NCBI GenBank assembly: GCA_965228445.1
Contig: OZ245813.1
Span: forward strand, 3,162,001 to 3,226,000
Reading direction: 5' to 3'
From: Thalassobaculum sp965228445
GTDB lineage: Bacteria > Pseudomonadota > Alphaproteobacteria > Thalassobaculales > Thalassobaculaceae
DNA: 64,000 nt
In this document: piece after piece, positions 50,436 through 58,650 of the stretch
Layout of the letters: every line of letters begins with the position of its first letter
How positions within the stretch are numbered: the stretch's first letter is position 1
Program-made: the position numbers and the translations under genes
The notes under the pieces: generated by a model
Told to the model about the DNA's origin: nothing
Seen by the model: the letters and a program-made list of their open reading frames with translations, nothing else
Database searches by the model: none

Positions 50436-51335
50436 GTGGCCGCGCCGAACACGCCGAACTATCTGGACGACGGACATGTGGGCCGCGGCATCCTGCTGAT
50501 CTGCGGCGCCTTCCTGCTCTTCGCCTGCCTGGATACCTCGGCCAAGGTGCTGAGCCAGGATCTCGACACGCTGCAGGTGGTCTGGGCCCGGTTCGTCGGC
50601 CATGCGATTCTGGTGGCGCTGGTCCTGCTGCCGCGCAAGGGGCCCCGGGTCTTCGCCACCAGCAACCTGCGCCTGCAGATCGCCCGCTCGGTTCTGCTGG
50701 TGATGTCGACGGTGCTGAACTTCACCGCGGTCAGCTATCTGCCGCTGACCACCACCGCCTCCATCTTCTTCACCGCCCCGCTGCTGGTCGCCGCCCTGTC
50801 GGTGCCGCTGCTGGGCGAGACCGTGGGCTGGCGCCGCTGGTCGGCGATCGGCGTCGGCTTCGTCGGCGTGCTGGTGATCATCCGGCCGGGGGCCGACGAG
50901 GTGCACTGGGCCATCGGCCTCTGCCTCGCCAACGCCCTGGTCGCCGCCCTGTACAACATCGCCACCCGCAAGCTCGCCGCCCGCGACCATTCCGACACCA
51001 CCTCTCTGTACTCGCCGTTGGTCGGCGCGCTGATCTTCCTACCGGTGCTGCCCTATGTCTGGTCGGCGCCGCAGACGCTGACCCAGTGGGTGCTGCTGCT
51101 CGGCCTCGGCGTGTTCGGCGGGGTCGGCCACTGGCTGGTGATCATCGCCCACCGCTACGCGGCCGCCTCGGTGCTGGCGCCGTTCACCTACAGCGCCATC
51201 CTGTGGATGACGATCTCGGGCTATCTGGTGTTCGGCGACCTGCCCGACCAGTGGACCATCGTCGGCGCCGTGATCGTGGTTGCCAGCGGGCTCTACGTCT
51301 TCCACCGTGAGCAGGTCCGCAAGGCGGAACGCTAG
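50436..51335 (+). CDS. EamA/DMT family transporter
   Basis: A 299-residue ten-helix transporter. It has GILLICGAFLLFACLDTSAK, TTTASIFFTAPLLVAALSVP, LLGETVGWRRWSAIGVGFVG and SVLAPFTYSAILWMTISGYL, the EamA repeat phrases. The start is GTG with CCGAGG five bases upstream. It is 38 bases upstream of an SDR gene on the same strand. Its substrate is unknown. Confidence 0.93.
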   Translation: MAAPNTPNYLDDGHVGRGILLICGAFLLFACLDTSAKVLSQDLDTLQVVWARFVGHAILVALVLLPRKGPRVFATSNLRLQIARSVLLVMSTVLNFTAVSYLPLTTTASIFFTAPLLVAALSVPLLGETVGWRRWSAIGVGFVGVLVIIRPGADEVHWAIGLCLANALVAALYNIATRKLAARDHSDTTSLYSPLVGALIFLPVLPYVWSAPQTLTQWVLLLGLGVFGGVGHWLVIIAHRYAAASVLAPFTYSAILWMTISGYLVFGDLPDQWTIVGAVIVVASGLYVFHREQVRKAER

Positions 51336-51373
51336 ACTTAAAAAACAAGAATAGATCAGGGAGAGACCCACCG

Positions 51374-52147
51374 ATGACCGTCGCCACCCAGCTTTTCGAC
51401 CTCACCGGACGGGTGATCCTGATCACCGGCGCGTCGCGCGGCATCGGCCTCGCCATGGCCCGGGCCTGCGGCGCCCATGGCGCGACCGTAGTGCTGAACG
51501 GCCGCGACGCCGACGCGCTGAAGGGCCGGGTCGACGCGCTGTCGGCCGAGGGGATCCAGGCGGAGGCGGAAGCCTTCGACGTGACCGACGAGGGGGCCGC
51601 CCGCGCCGCGCTGGAGCGGATCATCGGCCGCCATGGACGGCTCTGGGGGCTGATCGCCAATGCCGGGGTGCAGCACCGGGTGCCGGTGCTCGATTTCCCG
51701 ACCGAGGATTTCCGCCGGGTGGTGGAGACCAACCTGACCGCCTGCTTCACCCTGGGCCGCGACGCCGCCCGCCACATGGCGGAGGCCGGCGGCGGCCGGA
51801 TCGTCAACACGGTCTCCATGCTCGGCCCCCAGGCGCGGCCGACGGTCCCCGCCTATATCGCCGCCAAGGAGGGCCTGCGGGCGCTGACCCGGGCGATGGC
51901 GGTGGAGCTGGGGGCCAGGGGCATCACCGTGAACGCGGTGGCGCCGGGCTATGTGGCGACCGAGATGAACACCGCCCTGATCGAGAACCAGGAGTTCAAC
52001 GCCTGGGTCGTCGGCAAGACCCCGCTCGGCCGCTGGGCCGACCCGGCGGAACTGGGCGGCGCCGCGGTCTATCTGATGGCCGACGCCGGCAGCTTCGTCA
52101 GCGGCCAGATCCTCGGCGTGGACGGCGGCATGAGCGTCCAGGTCTAG
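51374..52147 (+). CDS. SDR family oxidoreductase
   Basis: A 257-residue short-chain dehydrogenase with the NAD(P) motif VILITGASRGIGLAMA, the structural NAG (LIANAGV), catalytic Ser in VNTVSMLG and YIAAKEG (YxxxK). The C-terminal PGYVATEMNTAL, GRWADPAELGG and LGVDGGMSVQV are usual for classical SDRs such as gluconate 5-dehydrogenase or 3-oxoacyl-ACP reductase. The exact substrate is open. Confidence 0.93.
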   Translation: MTVATQLFDLTGRVILITGASRGIGLAMARACGAHGATVVLNGRDADALKGRVDALSAEGIQAEAEAFDVTDEGAARAALERIIGRHGRLWGLIANAGVQHRVPVLDFPTEDFRRVVETNLTACFTLGRDAARHMAEAGGGRIVNTVSMLGPQARPTVPAYIAAKEGLRALTRAMAVELGARGITVNAVAPGYVATEMNTALIENQEFNAWVVGKTPLGRWADPAELGGAAVYLMADAGSFVSGQILGVDGGMSVQV

Positions 52148-52150
52148 ATA

Positions 52151-52229
52151 GCCGTCATCCTGACGCAAGTCAGGACCAAGCCGCCGGCGCCGGTGCACCG
52201 CAGATCCTGATTTGCATCAGGATGACGGC
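52151..52229. repeat. Palindromic intergenic repeat, family D
   Basis: Arms 52151-52175 and 52205-52229 (start GCCGTCATCCTGACGCAAG) are a 25-base inverted repeat with two mismatches around a 29-base loop. It begins four bases after the SDR stop and lies between convergent genes, so it may also terminate transcription. Confidence 0.85.
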
Positions 52230-52250
52230 GGGGGATGGATCAGCCGCCCC

Positions 52251-53510
52251 TCACGCCCCCGCCAGCGCCTTCACCCGGCCCAGCATCTTCGCGATGGCCG
52301 CCTCCGGGTCGCCGAGATCGACCGTTCCGGCCGCCGCGAGAGCGCGCTCGGCAATACCCCGGTCGACGCAGATGTTGGAGATCGCGTTGCGCAGGCTGGT
52401 CTCGTCCTCGTAGCCCTTGGACAGCACCACCGTGCCGCCGGTCTGCGCCACGCCGCGGGCGGTCACCGAATGCTCCAGGTTCCAGGGCAGGATGAACTGC
52501 GGCGTGCCGGCCAGCAGGGCGGCCACCGCGGTCGACAGGCCGCCATGGTGCACGATCAGCCGGACCGAGGGCAGCACCGTGGCGAAATCCTGCGGCTGCG
52601 GGTGGATCGTCAGCCCCGGCCCGCTCTCCTTCGCAGCGCCCGACGGGGGCAAGTCGGAGATGTAGCCGCTGCCGCGCACCTTGGCCGCCTTGGTCGCCGC
52701 CACCGCCACCGAGGTCAGCTTGTGGCTGCGCGGCAGGTAGAGGAACACCCCGCGCTCCGCGCGCTCGGCCAGCGGCTTCGGCGTGATCCCCCTGGGCATG
52801 TTGAACGGCGGTAGGGTCGGCTCGGTGCGGTAGGCGGCATAGGGGTCGACCAGGGGCAGGGAGAAGACGAAGGTCTCGTCCCCGTGCAGGGCGTCGGCCA
52901 CATACTCGACCGGCTTGTCGCCGAGCGCCGCCAGGGCGGCGTTGATCGAGCGGTGCAGGGCCTGCTCGTTCTCGATGCTGAACGCTTCCAGTTTTTCCTG
53001 CCAGGGCCGGATCGGCGGCATGGGCCGTCCGGCCGGCGGCGTGGTGTAGCCGTTGCCGACGCCGATATGCGGCACCCGGCCGCGCGCCGCCAGGTTCAGG
53101 GTCGGCGAGAAATCGCCCACCACCACATCCGGCTTCACCACGTCGATCAGGTCGCGCCAGGCCGAGATCCGCTGGCGCAGCGCCTCCACATTGCCGTAGC
53201 CGATGATCCGCAGCACGTCGGCGAAGATATGGGTCGGGATCTGCCGGACCTTGGGGTCTGTCGGAATGTTCCAGCGCGGCGCCTGGATCACCCGGACGCC
53301 GGGGAGACGCTCGCCGGTCGCCCGGTCGATCAGGGCGTCGCCGCGCTCGATCTCCTGCAGCGCGCAGACGATCTCCCAGCCCTCGGCGGACAGGCGCTCG
53401 GCGATCGGACGGAACCGCGTGACGTGACCGAGCCCGGCCCCGAACTCCCAACCAAAAAGTACGCGCACTTCGCCAGATCCCGTGCTTCCATAGGCAGACC
53501 CACCCTCCAT
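52251..53510 (-). CDS. Glycosyltransferase, GT-B fold, UGT/MurG-like
   Basis: A 419-residue GT-B glycosyltransferase. The N-terminal domain starts with VLFGWEFGAGLGHVTRFRP, the Gly-rich acceptor-domain loop. The C-terminal nucleotide-sugar site is VRLIVHHGGLSTAVAALLAG followed by TPQFILPWNLEH, as in GT1 enzymes. The product may be a glycolipid or glycosylated metabolite. ATG 53510 is the first in frame; a GTG at 53468 just before the domain is an alternative. It converges with the SDR gene across the family D repeat. Confidence 0.88.
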   Translation of the reverse strand: MEGGSAYGSTGSGEVRVLFGWEFGAGLGHVTRFRPIAERLSAEGWEIVCALQEIERGDALIDRATGERLPGVRVIQAPRWNIPTDPKVRQIPTHIFADVLRIIGYGNVEALRQRISAWRDLIDVVKPDVVVGDFSPTLNLAARGRVPHIGVGNGYTTPPAGRPMPPIRPWQEKLEAFSIENEQALHRSINAALAALGDKPVEYVADALHGDETFVFSLPLVDPYAAYRTEPTLPPFNMPRGITPKPLAERAERGVFLYLPRSHKLTSVAVAATKAAKVRGSGYISDLPPSGAAKESGPGLTIHPQPQDFATVLPSVRLIVHHGGLSTAVAALLAGTPQFILPWNLEHSVTARGVAQTGGTVVLSKGYEDETSLRNAISNICVDRGIAERALAAAGTVDLGDPEAAIAKMLGRVKALAGA

Positions 53511-53575
53511 AGCGCGCCCGGCGGCCCCACGCCACTCCGGGCCGCGCTCGCAGCAGACCCACCCGGAGTTTCCCG

Positions 53576-54277
53576 ATGACCTTCTCCATCGCCGCGCGCG
53601 ATCCCGAAACCGGCGCCTTCGGCCTCGCCGTCACCACGTCGGGCCTCGCCGTCGGCAGCCGCTGCCCGCACGCGCGGGCCGGCATCGGCGCGGTGATGAC
53701 CCAGCACCGCACCGACCCGCGCCTCGGCGGGCTCGGCCTCGACCTGCTGGCGCGGGGGCTGAGCGCGGAAGAGACCCTCTCCGCCCTGGTCGCCGGCCGC
53801 GACGACGCGCCCTGGCGGGAGATCGCCGTGGTCGACAATGCCGGACGCACCGCCGCCTTCCACGGCACCGAGATCTACTCGCTGCACGGCAACGCGACCC
53901 GCGACGGCGCCATCGCGCTCGGCAACATCCTGGCCGACGAGGCGGTGCCCGGCGCGATGCTGGACGGGTTCTTCGGCGCTTCCGGCGATCCGCTCGAACT
54001 CCGCCTCGTGGCGGCGCTGGACGCCGGGCTGGCGGCGGGCGGCGAGCTCGGCGCGCTGCAGACCGCCGCCCTGCTGATCGTGCGCGACGACCCGTTCCCC
54101 TGGATGGACCTGCGGATCGACCGCTCCGCCGATCCGCTGGCGGAGCTGCGGGCCCTGGCGTTGGCCTACGCCCCCACCGCCGAGGGCATCCGGCAGACCG
54201 CGGTGGCGCCGGAGACGATCCCGAACAACGCCGAGATGGTGCGCCGGCACGAGGCCCTGATGGCCGCCCGCTCTTGA
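53576..54277 (+). CDS. DUF1028 family protein (Ntn-hydrolase-like)
   Basis: A 233-residue protein of the DUF1028 family. Its start TFSIAARDPETGAFGLAV, with SRCPHARAGIGAVMTQHRTD next, is the family pattern, and the fold is that of Ntn-hydrolases. The function is not known; a peptidoglycan or peptide-bond role has been suggested from domain fusions. GGAG lies eight bases before the ATG. It is followed within 20 bases by the N-formylglutamate amidohydrolase gene. Confidence 0.92.
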   Translation: MTFSIAARDPETGAFGLAVTTSGLAVGSRCPHARAGIGAVMTQHRTDPRLGGLGLDLLARGLSAEETLSALVAGRDDAPWREIAVVDNAGRTAAFHGTEIYSLHGNATRDGAIALGNILADEAVPGAMLDGFFGASGDPLELRLVAALDAGLAAGGELGALQTAALLIVRDDPFPWMDLRIDRSADPLAELRALALAYAPTAEGIRQTAVAPETIPNNAEMVRRHEALMAARS

Positions 54278-54297
54278 GCCCCGTCCGAGCGGGCTCT

Positions 54298-55080
54298 ATG
54301 ACAGCCCGTATGCTTACCGATACCGATCCGCCGGCCTTCGAGGTCGTGAACCCGGACTCCGCCGCGCCGGTGGTGTTCGTCTCCGACCACAACGCCAATG
54401 CGGTGCCCGCGTCGCTGGAGGCGCTCGGCCTGCCGGACCGCGAACTGAGCCGGCATATCGGCTACGACATCGGCATCGACCGGATCGCCCGCCGGCTGGC
54501 GGCGCGGTTTGGCGCCCCGCTGGTGGTCAGCGGCTATTCGCGGCTGGTCTGCGACGTGAACCGGGTGCCCTATTCCCCCGGCTCGATGCCGGAAATCTCC
54601 GACGGCACGCCGGTGCCGGGCAATCAGGACCTGCCTGCCGACGCCCGCCGGGCCCGCTACGACGCCCTGTTCCATCCCTATCACGGCGCCATCGCCGACC
54701 TGCTGGACACCCGGGCGAAGGCCGGGCGGCACCCGCTGCTCGTCGCCCTGCACAGCTTCACCCCGACCCTGGTCAGCGCCCCGGCCGACCGGCCGTGGGA
54801 GATCGGCTTCCTGTGGGCCGACGATGTCGCCACCTCGGCCCGGGCCATGGCGGTGTTCCGCGCGCTGTTCCCGCAGGTCTGCGTCGGCGCCAACGAGCCC
54901 TATTCCGGCTCCTCGCCGGAGGGCTACACCGTGCCGGTGCACGGCGACCGGCGGGGCCTGAGGAACCTGTGCCTGGAATTCCGCCAGGACCTGATCGCCG
55001 ACGCCACGGGCGGCGCGCTCTGGGCCGACCGGTTCGGCGATGCGCTCGAGGAAATGCTGCGCACCGACGCAGAGGGGTAG
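54298..55080 (+). CDS. N-formylglutamate amidohydrolase family protein
   Basis: A 260-residue zinc hydrolase of the FGase family. Motifs are VFVSDHNANAVP (metal His), GYDIGIDRIARRLAARFGAP, VVSGYSRLVCDVNR, and LVALHSFTPTL with the distal His. In histidine breakdown the family hydrolyses N-formylglutamate, but no hut genes are near. ATG 54298 is used; ATG 54310 is also possible. Proximity to DUF1028 suggests a shared amide-hydrolysis task. Confidence 0.92.
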   Translation: MTARMLTDTDPPAFEVVNPDSAAPVVFVSDHNANAVPASLEALGLPDRELSRHIGYDIGIDRIARRLAARFGAPLVVSGYSRLVCDVNRVPYSPGSMPEISDGTPVPGNQDLPADARRARYDALFHPYHGAIADLLDTRAKAGRHPLLVALHSFTPTLVSAPADRPWEIGFLWADDVATSARAMAVFRALFPQVCVGANEPYSGSSPEGYTVPVHGDRRGLRNLCLEFRQDLIADATGGALWADRFGDALEEMLRTDAEG

Positions 55081-55139
55081 CGCCGGACGACGGCCGGACC
55101 GATATTTCTGGCAAAGAACCGACCCCTGGAGGATCGACC

Positions 55140-55451
55140 ATGGCCGACCAACCGAAACTGGACGACGCGACCCGCACCGAGCTGGAAGCCGCCGCCTTCC
55201 GCACCCTGGTGGCCCATCTGCGCGAGCGCACCGACGTGCAGAACATCGACCTGATGAACCTGGCCGGGTTCTGCCGGAACTGCCTGTCGAAGTGGTACCG
55301 CGCCGCCGCCGAGGACAAGGGCCTCGACATCGACTACGAGCAGGCGCGCGAGATCGTCTACGGCATGCCCTACGCCGAGTGGAAGGCGAAGCACCAGGCC
55401 GAGGCGACGCCCGAGCAGAAGGCCGCCTTCGACGCCCAGGCGAAGCACTGA
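55140..55451 (+). CDS. DUF1244 family protein
   Basis: A 103-residue cytosolic helical protein. It has the DUF1244 core LRERTDVQNIDLMNLAGFCR with NCLSKWYRAAAE next and YGMPYAEWKAKHQ, which is strongly conserved in proteobacteria. Its function is unknown. GGAGG lies eight bases before the ATG. It follows the amidohydrolase gene by 59 bases. Confidence 0.92.
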   Translation: MADQPKLDDATRTELEAAAFRTLVAHLRERTDVQNIDLMNLAGFCRNCLSKWYRAAAEDKGLDIDYEQAREIVYGMPYAEWKAKHQAEATPEQKAAFDAQAKH

Positions 55452-55639
55452 GGCGCTCCCCGGCGGAAGGGGAGGGGTCGACACAATCCGAGACAACGAA
55501 GACCGGGACAGGGCGTTCCGGAATCAGGCACCATGCCGGGCGCCGTCCGGTTTGGCCGCACTCGTGTCCAAAGCCTGTCACGATTGCCGGCCCATGATAT
55601 CGGCCCGGACCCAACGGCCGCCTGCGAGGAAGTGAGACC

Positions 55640-56371
55640 ATGCCGGATCAGTTGCGTATCGCCGCCCTTCTCCTGTCCTCCGTCGTGGTCGCCGTGGGCG
55701 TGGCCGTCGGCGGCAAGTTCATCGGCGACGGCTTCCGCGACAGCCGCGCCGCCGACCGCTACGTGACCGTGAAGGGCGTGGCCGAGCGCGACGTGGTCTC
55801 CGACTTGGCGGTCTGGCCGGTGCGGATCACCGAGACCGGCGACGACCTGGGCGCCACCCAGTCGCGGCTGGAGCAGGACGTGGACGCGCTGGTGGTGTTC
55901 CTGGTCGGCGAGGGCCTGCCGCAGGAGAGCATCATCCGCGGCCGGGTCGAGGTGCAGGACCTGCTGGCCCAGGCCTACCGGCCGGAGGGGGTCGAGAAGG
56001 GCCGCTACATCCTGGCCCAGACCGTGACCGTGCGGACCGACAACGTGTCGCTGGTCGACACCGCCGCCTCGCGCATCGGCGAACTGGTGAAGATGGGCGT
56101 GGTCTTCGCCGAGACCGGCGGGCCGAGCTATGTCTTCACCGGCCTGAACGACATCAAGCCGGACATGATCGCCGAGGCCACCAAGGAGGCCCGCGCCGGC
56201 GCCCAGCAGTTCGCCGCCGACAGCGGCAGCACGGTCGGCGCCATCCGCCAGGCCAACCAGGGCGTGTTCACCATCGGCGCCCCGAGGGGCTGGGCCGACT
56301 ACAACGCCGACGGCGCTATCGAGAAGCGCGTCCGCGTTGTCTCGACGATCGACTTTTTCCTGCGGGATTGA
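55640..56371 (+). CDS. SIMPL-domain (DUF541) protein
   Basis: A 243-residue protein anchored by an N-terminal hydrophobic helix (about 5-28), with the SIMPL domain in the periplasm. It begins the domain with YVTVKGVAERDVVSDLAVW and carries QRS-type beta strands plus the helix ATKEARAGAQQFAADSG. SIMPL proteins are linked to envelope stress but their molecular role is unclear. GAGGAAGTGAG lies upstream of the ATG. Confidence 0.92.
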   Translation: MPDQLRIAALLLSSVVVAVGVAVGGKFIGDGFRDSRAADRYVTVKGVAERDVVSDLAVWPVRITETGDDLGATQSRLEQDVDALVVFLVGEGLPQESIIRGRVEVQDLLAQAYRPEGVEKGRYILAQTVTVRTDNVSLVDTAASRIGELVKMGVVFAETGGPSYVFTGLNDIKPDMIAEATKEARAGAQQFAADSGSTVGAIRQANQGVFTIGAPRGWADYNADGAIEKRVRVVSTIDFFLRD

Positions 56372-56392
56372 GCGGCGCCCCCTTTCCCTCCA

Positions 56393-56493
56393 CGACCTCG
56401 CCCTGAGCAGGAGCGGAGCGACGTGTCGAAGGGCCGCCTGGGTGCATCCGACCCTTCGACACGCGCCCTTCGGGCGCTGCTCAGGGCGAGGTC
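56393..56493. repeat. Palindromic intergenic repeat, family B, copy 3
   Basis: The 42-base arms 56393-56434 and 56452-56493 are inverted copies of the family B sequence (GACCTCGCCCTGAGCAG, GTGTCGAAGGG and complements). It lies between convergent SIMPL and glycosyltransferase genes. Confidence 0.85.
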
Positions 56494-56511
56494 AGAGGGG
56501 AGGAACAGGGC

Positions 56512-57636
56512 TTAAGCCGCCCGCGCCTGACCCACCGCTTGCTCGAACGGTTGCAGATTGTCGAGGAACATCTCTGCACAGCGGGCCCAGGTGAAGTGCA
56601 GGCCCCGCGCCCGCGCGGTCTCGCGGTCGATCGTCAGCGCTCCGGCCACCGCCCGGCCGAGATCCTCGTCCAGCACCCCGGCCCCGCTGTCGGCGATCAC
56701 GTCGAGCGGCCCCGGCACCGGATAGGCGGCCACCGGCACGCCGCTGGCCAGCGCCTCGATCAGCACCAGCCCGAAGGTATCGGTGCGGCTCGGGAAGACG
56801 AAGACGTCGGCCGAGGCGTAATGGGAGGCCAGCTCCTCGCCGGATTTCGATCCGACGAAGACCACCTCCGGGTGCTGGCGCTCCAGGTCGGCACGCTGCG
56901 GGCCGTCGCCCACGACCACCTTGGTGCCCGGATGGTCCAGCGCCAGGAAGGCGCCGATGTTCTTCTCCACCGCCACCCGGCCGACATACATCAGGATCGG
57001 CCGCGGCAGGTCGAGGATCGACGGGCGCGGATGGAACAGGCCCACATCGACCCCGCGGGTCCAGTCGCGCAGGTTGGGGAAGCCCTGGGCCTCCAGCTCC
57101 CGGCGCAGCGAGGCGGTCGCCACCATCACCCCGCTGGACGGGGCGTGGAACCGCCGCATCATCCGATAGGTCCAGGACAGCGGGATGCCGGCCCGGGCCT
57201 GCAGGTATTCGGGAAACTTGGTGTGATAGGCCGTGGTGAAGGGCAGGCCGCGCGCCAGGCAGTAGCGCCGGGCGGCATAGCCGAGCGGCCCCTCCGTCGC
57301 GATGTGGATGGCGCAGGGATGGGCGGCGTCGAGCAGCTCGGTCACCCGCCGGTCGGCGAACAGGGCGAGCCGGATCTCCGGATAGGTCGGGCAAGGCACC
57401 GTGCGGAACCGATCCGGGGTGACGAAGGTGACCCGGTGGCCCCTGCCGCGCAGTTCGTCGGCGGTGGTCGCCAGGGTTCGGACCACGCCGTTGACCTGGG
57501 GATACCAGGCGTCGGACACCAAGGCGACATGCAGCGCCTCGGCCTCCCGGGACGCCTCGCCGTGGACCTCCCCGGGCGCCTTCCCGAGGGAGACGGCCGC
57601 GGGGCGGAACCCGGTCGCTGCGCGCTCGGCGCTCAT
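56512..57636 (-). CDS. Family 4 glycosyltransferase, Agt-type lipid glycosyltransferase candidate
   Basis: A 374-residue GT4 enzyme. It has the acceptor-domain loop SDAWYPQVNGVVRTL, YHTKFPEYLQARAGI, MYVGRVAVEKNIGAFLALD and the nucleotide-sugar site FPSRTDTFGLVLIEALASG (E-x7-E). Its GDP-mannose-dependent relatives glycosylate diacylglycerol. The gene starts ten bases after the PlcP-type gene, matching the plcP-agt operon of marine and rhizobial bacteria, in which Agt makes glycolipids from the diacylglycerol that PlcP releases. The lipid role is inferred from that context. Confidence 0.92.
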   Translation of the reverse strand: MSAERAATGFRPAAVSLGKAPGEVHGEASREAEALHVALVSDAWYPQVNGVVRTLATTADELRGRGHRVTFVTPDRFRTVPCPTYPEIRLALFADRRVTELLDAAHPCAIHIATEGPLGYAARRYCLARGLPFTTAYHTKFPEYLQARAGIPLSWTYRMMRRFHAPSSGVMVATASLRRELEAQGFPNLRDWTRGVDVGLFHPRPSILDLPRPILMYVGRVAVEKNIGAFLALDHPGTKVVVGDGPQRADLERQHPEVVFVGSKSGEELASHYASADVFVFPSRTDTFGLVLIEALASGVPVAAYPVPGPLDVIADSGAGVLDEDLGRAVAGALTIDRETARARGLHFTWARCAEMFLDNLQPFEQAVGQARAA

Positions 57637-57646
57637 GCCGGCCGGC

Positions 57647-58420
57647 TCACGCCGCCATGGAGAGCTGCCGGATCTCCGCCCAGTGCAGGATCTCCATCTG
57701 GCCGTCCATATGCTCGACCAGGGCGGTGCAGCTCTCCACCCAGTCGCCGTCGTTGCAGTAAAGGATGTCACCGATCATCCGCATCTCGGCCTTGTGGATA
57801 TGGCCGCAGACCACCCCGTCCACGCCGCGCTTGCGCGCCTCGTCGGCGAGCGCGTCCTCGAACGCGCCGATGAACTCGACCGCCCGCTTGGCCTTCTGCT
57901 TCAGGTAGGCGGACAGCGACCAGTAGGGATAGCCGAAGCGCCGGCGCACCTCGTTGAACGCGACGTTGAGCGACAGCAGGGTGGCGTAGGACCAGTCCCC
58001 AAGCACCGCCAGCCACTTGGCATAGGTCACCACCACGTCGAACTCGTCGCCATGGATCACCAGGAACCGGCGGCCGTCCCTGGTGACGTGGATATGCTCG
58101 GGCCGGATCTCGATCTGGCCGAAATCGGAGTTCAGGTACTCGCGGAAGAGGTCGTCGTGGTTGCCGGGGATGAAGATGACCTTGGTGCCCTTGCGCGCCT
58201 TGCGCAGCAGCTTCTGCACCACGTCGTTATGCGCCTGGCGCCAGCCCCAGCTCCGCTTCATCCGCCAGATGTCGAGGATGTCGCCGACCAGATACAGGTA
58301 CTCGGAATCGGTATGCTTCAGAAAGTCGAGCAGGTACTCTGCCTGGCAGCCCCGCGTGCCCAGGTGGATGTCGGATATCCAGATCGCCCGGTATCGGGTC
58401 ACGCCCCGCTCCGCGTTCAT
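57647..58420 (-). CDS. plcP: Metallophosphoesterase, PlcP-type phospholipase (LpxH-like)
   Basis: A 257-residue calcineurin-like phosphoesterase. Metal-binding motifs appear in order: WISDIHLGTRGC (DxH), LVGDILDIWR (GDxxD), FIPGNHDD (GNHD), LVIHGDEFD and VVCGHIHKAEM (GHxH). It is often annotated as UDP-2,3-diacylglucosamine hydrolase, but GCQAEYLLDFLK and AHNDVVQKLLRKARKGT fit PlcP, which frees diacylglycerol from phospholipids under phosphate limitation. Pairing with a GT4 gene supports this. A possible Pho box lies 84 bases upstream. Confidence 0.92.
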   Translation of the reverse strand: MNAERGVTRYRAIWISDIHLGTRGCQAEYLLDFLKHTDSEYLYLVGDILDIWRMKRSWGWRQAHNDVVQKLLRKARKGTKVIFIPGNHDDLFREYLNSDFGQIEIRPEHIHVTRDGRRFLVIHGDEFDVVVTYAKWLAVLGDWSYATLLSLNVAFNEVRRRFGYPYWSLSAYLKQKAKRAVEFIGAFEDALADEARKRGVDGVVCGHIHKAEMRMIGDILYCNDGDWVESCTALVEHMDGQMEILHWAEIRQLSMAA

Positions 58421-58504
58421 ACCGTACCCCCGCCACTGCCACGCCGAAGAGCCAAACTCCTACAAGTTGATAACGCCGATTAGTGACACTCAATATGTAG
58501 TAAA

Positions 58505-58522
58505 GTGAAATATCAGTGACAA
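58505..58522 (-). promoter_or_regulatory. Candidate Pho box upstream of plcP
   Basis: Read leftward, TTGTCAC-TGAT-ATTTCAC has the 7-4-7 spacing of a PhoB site (CTGTCAT repeats). It matches the first half-site at 5 of 7 positions and the second at 4 of 7. It is in an AT-rich patch of the divergent region. TCGTCATAAAATCTTAAC at 58572-58589 is another, weaker, candidate on the other strand. Confidence 0.35.
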
Positions 58523-58650
58523 TTTACCGCCGGGCAGGTCTTGGCGATTGCGGATGAGCGCTTGCGCTTCTTCGTCATAAAATCTTAACAATGCTCAATT
58601 CCGTCGCTTTTTCATTCGCCTACCGAGACCGGCCAAAAGGATACAGGGAC

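Noticed and set aside
57647..58420. Plain assignment as lpxH of lipid A synthesis
   Set aside because: The length and core phrases could allow it, but linkage to a GT4 gene and the sequence around the metal sites fit PlcP better. Not fully excluded.
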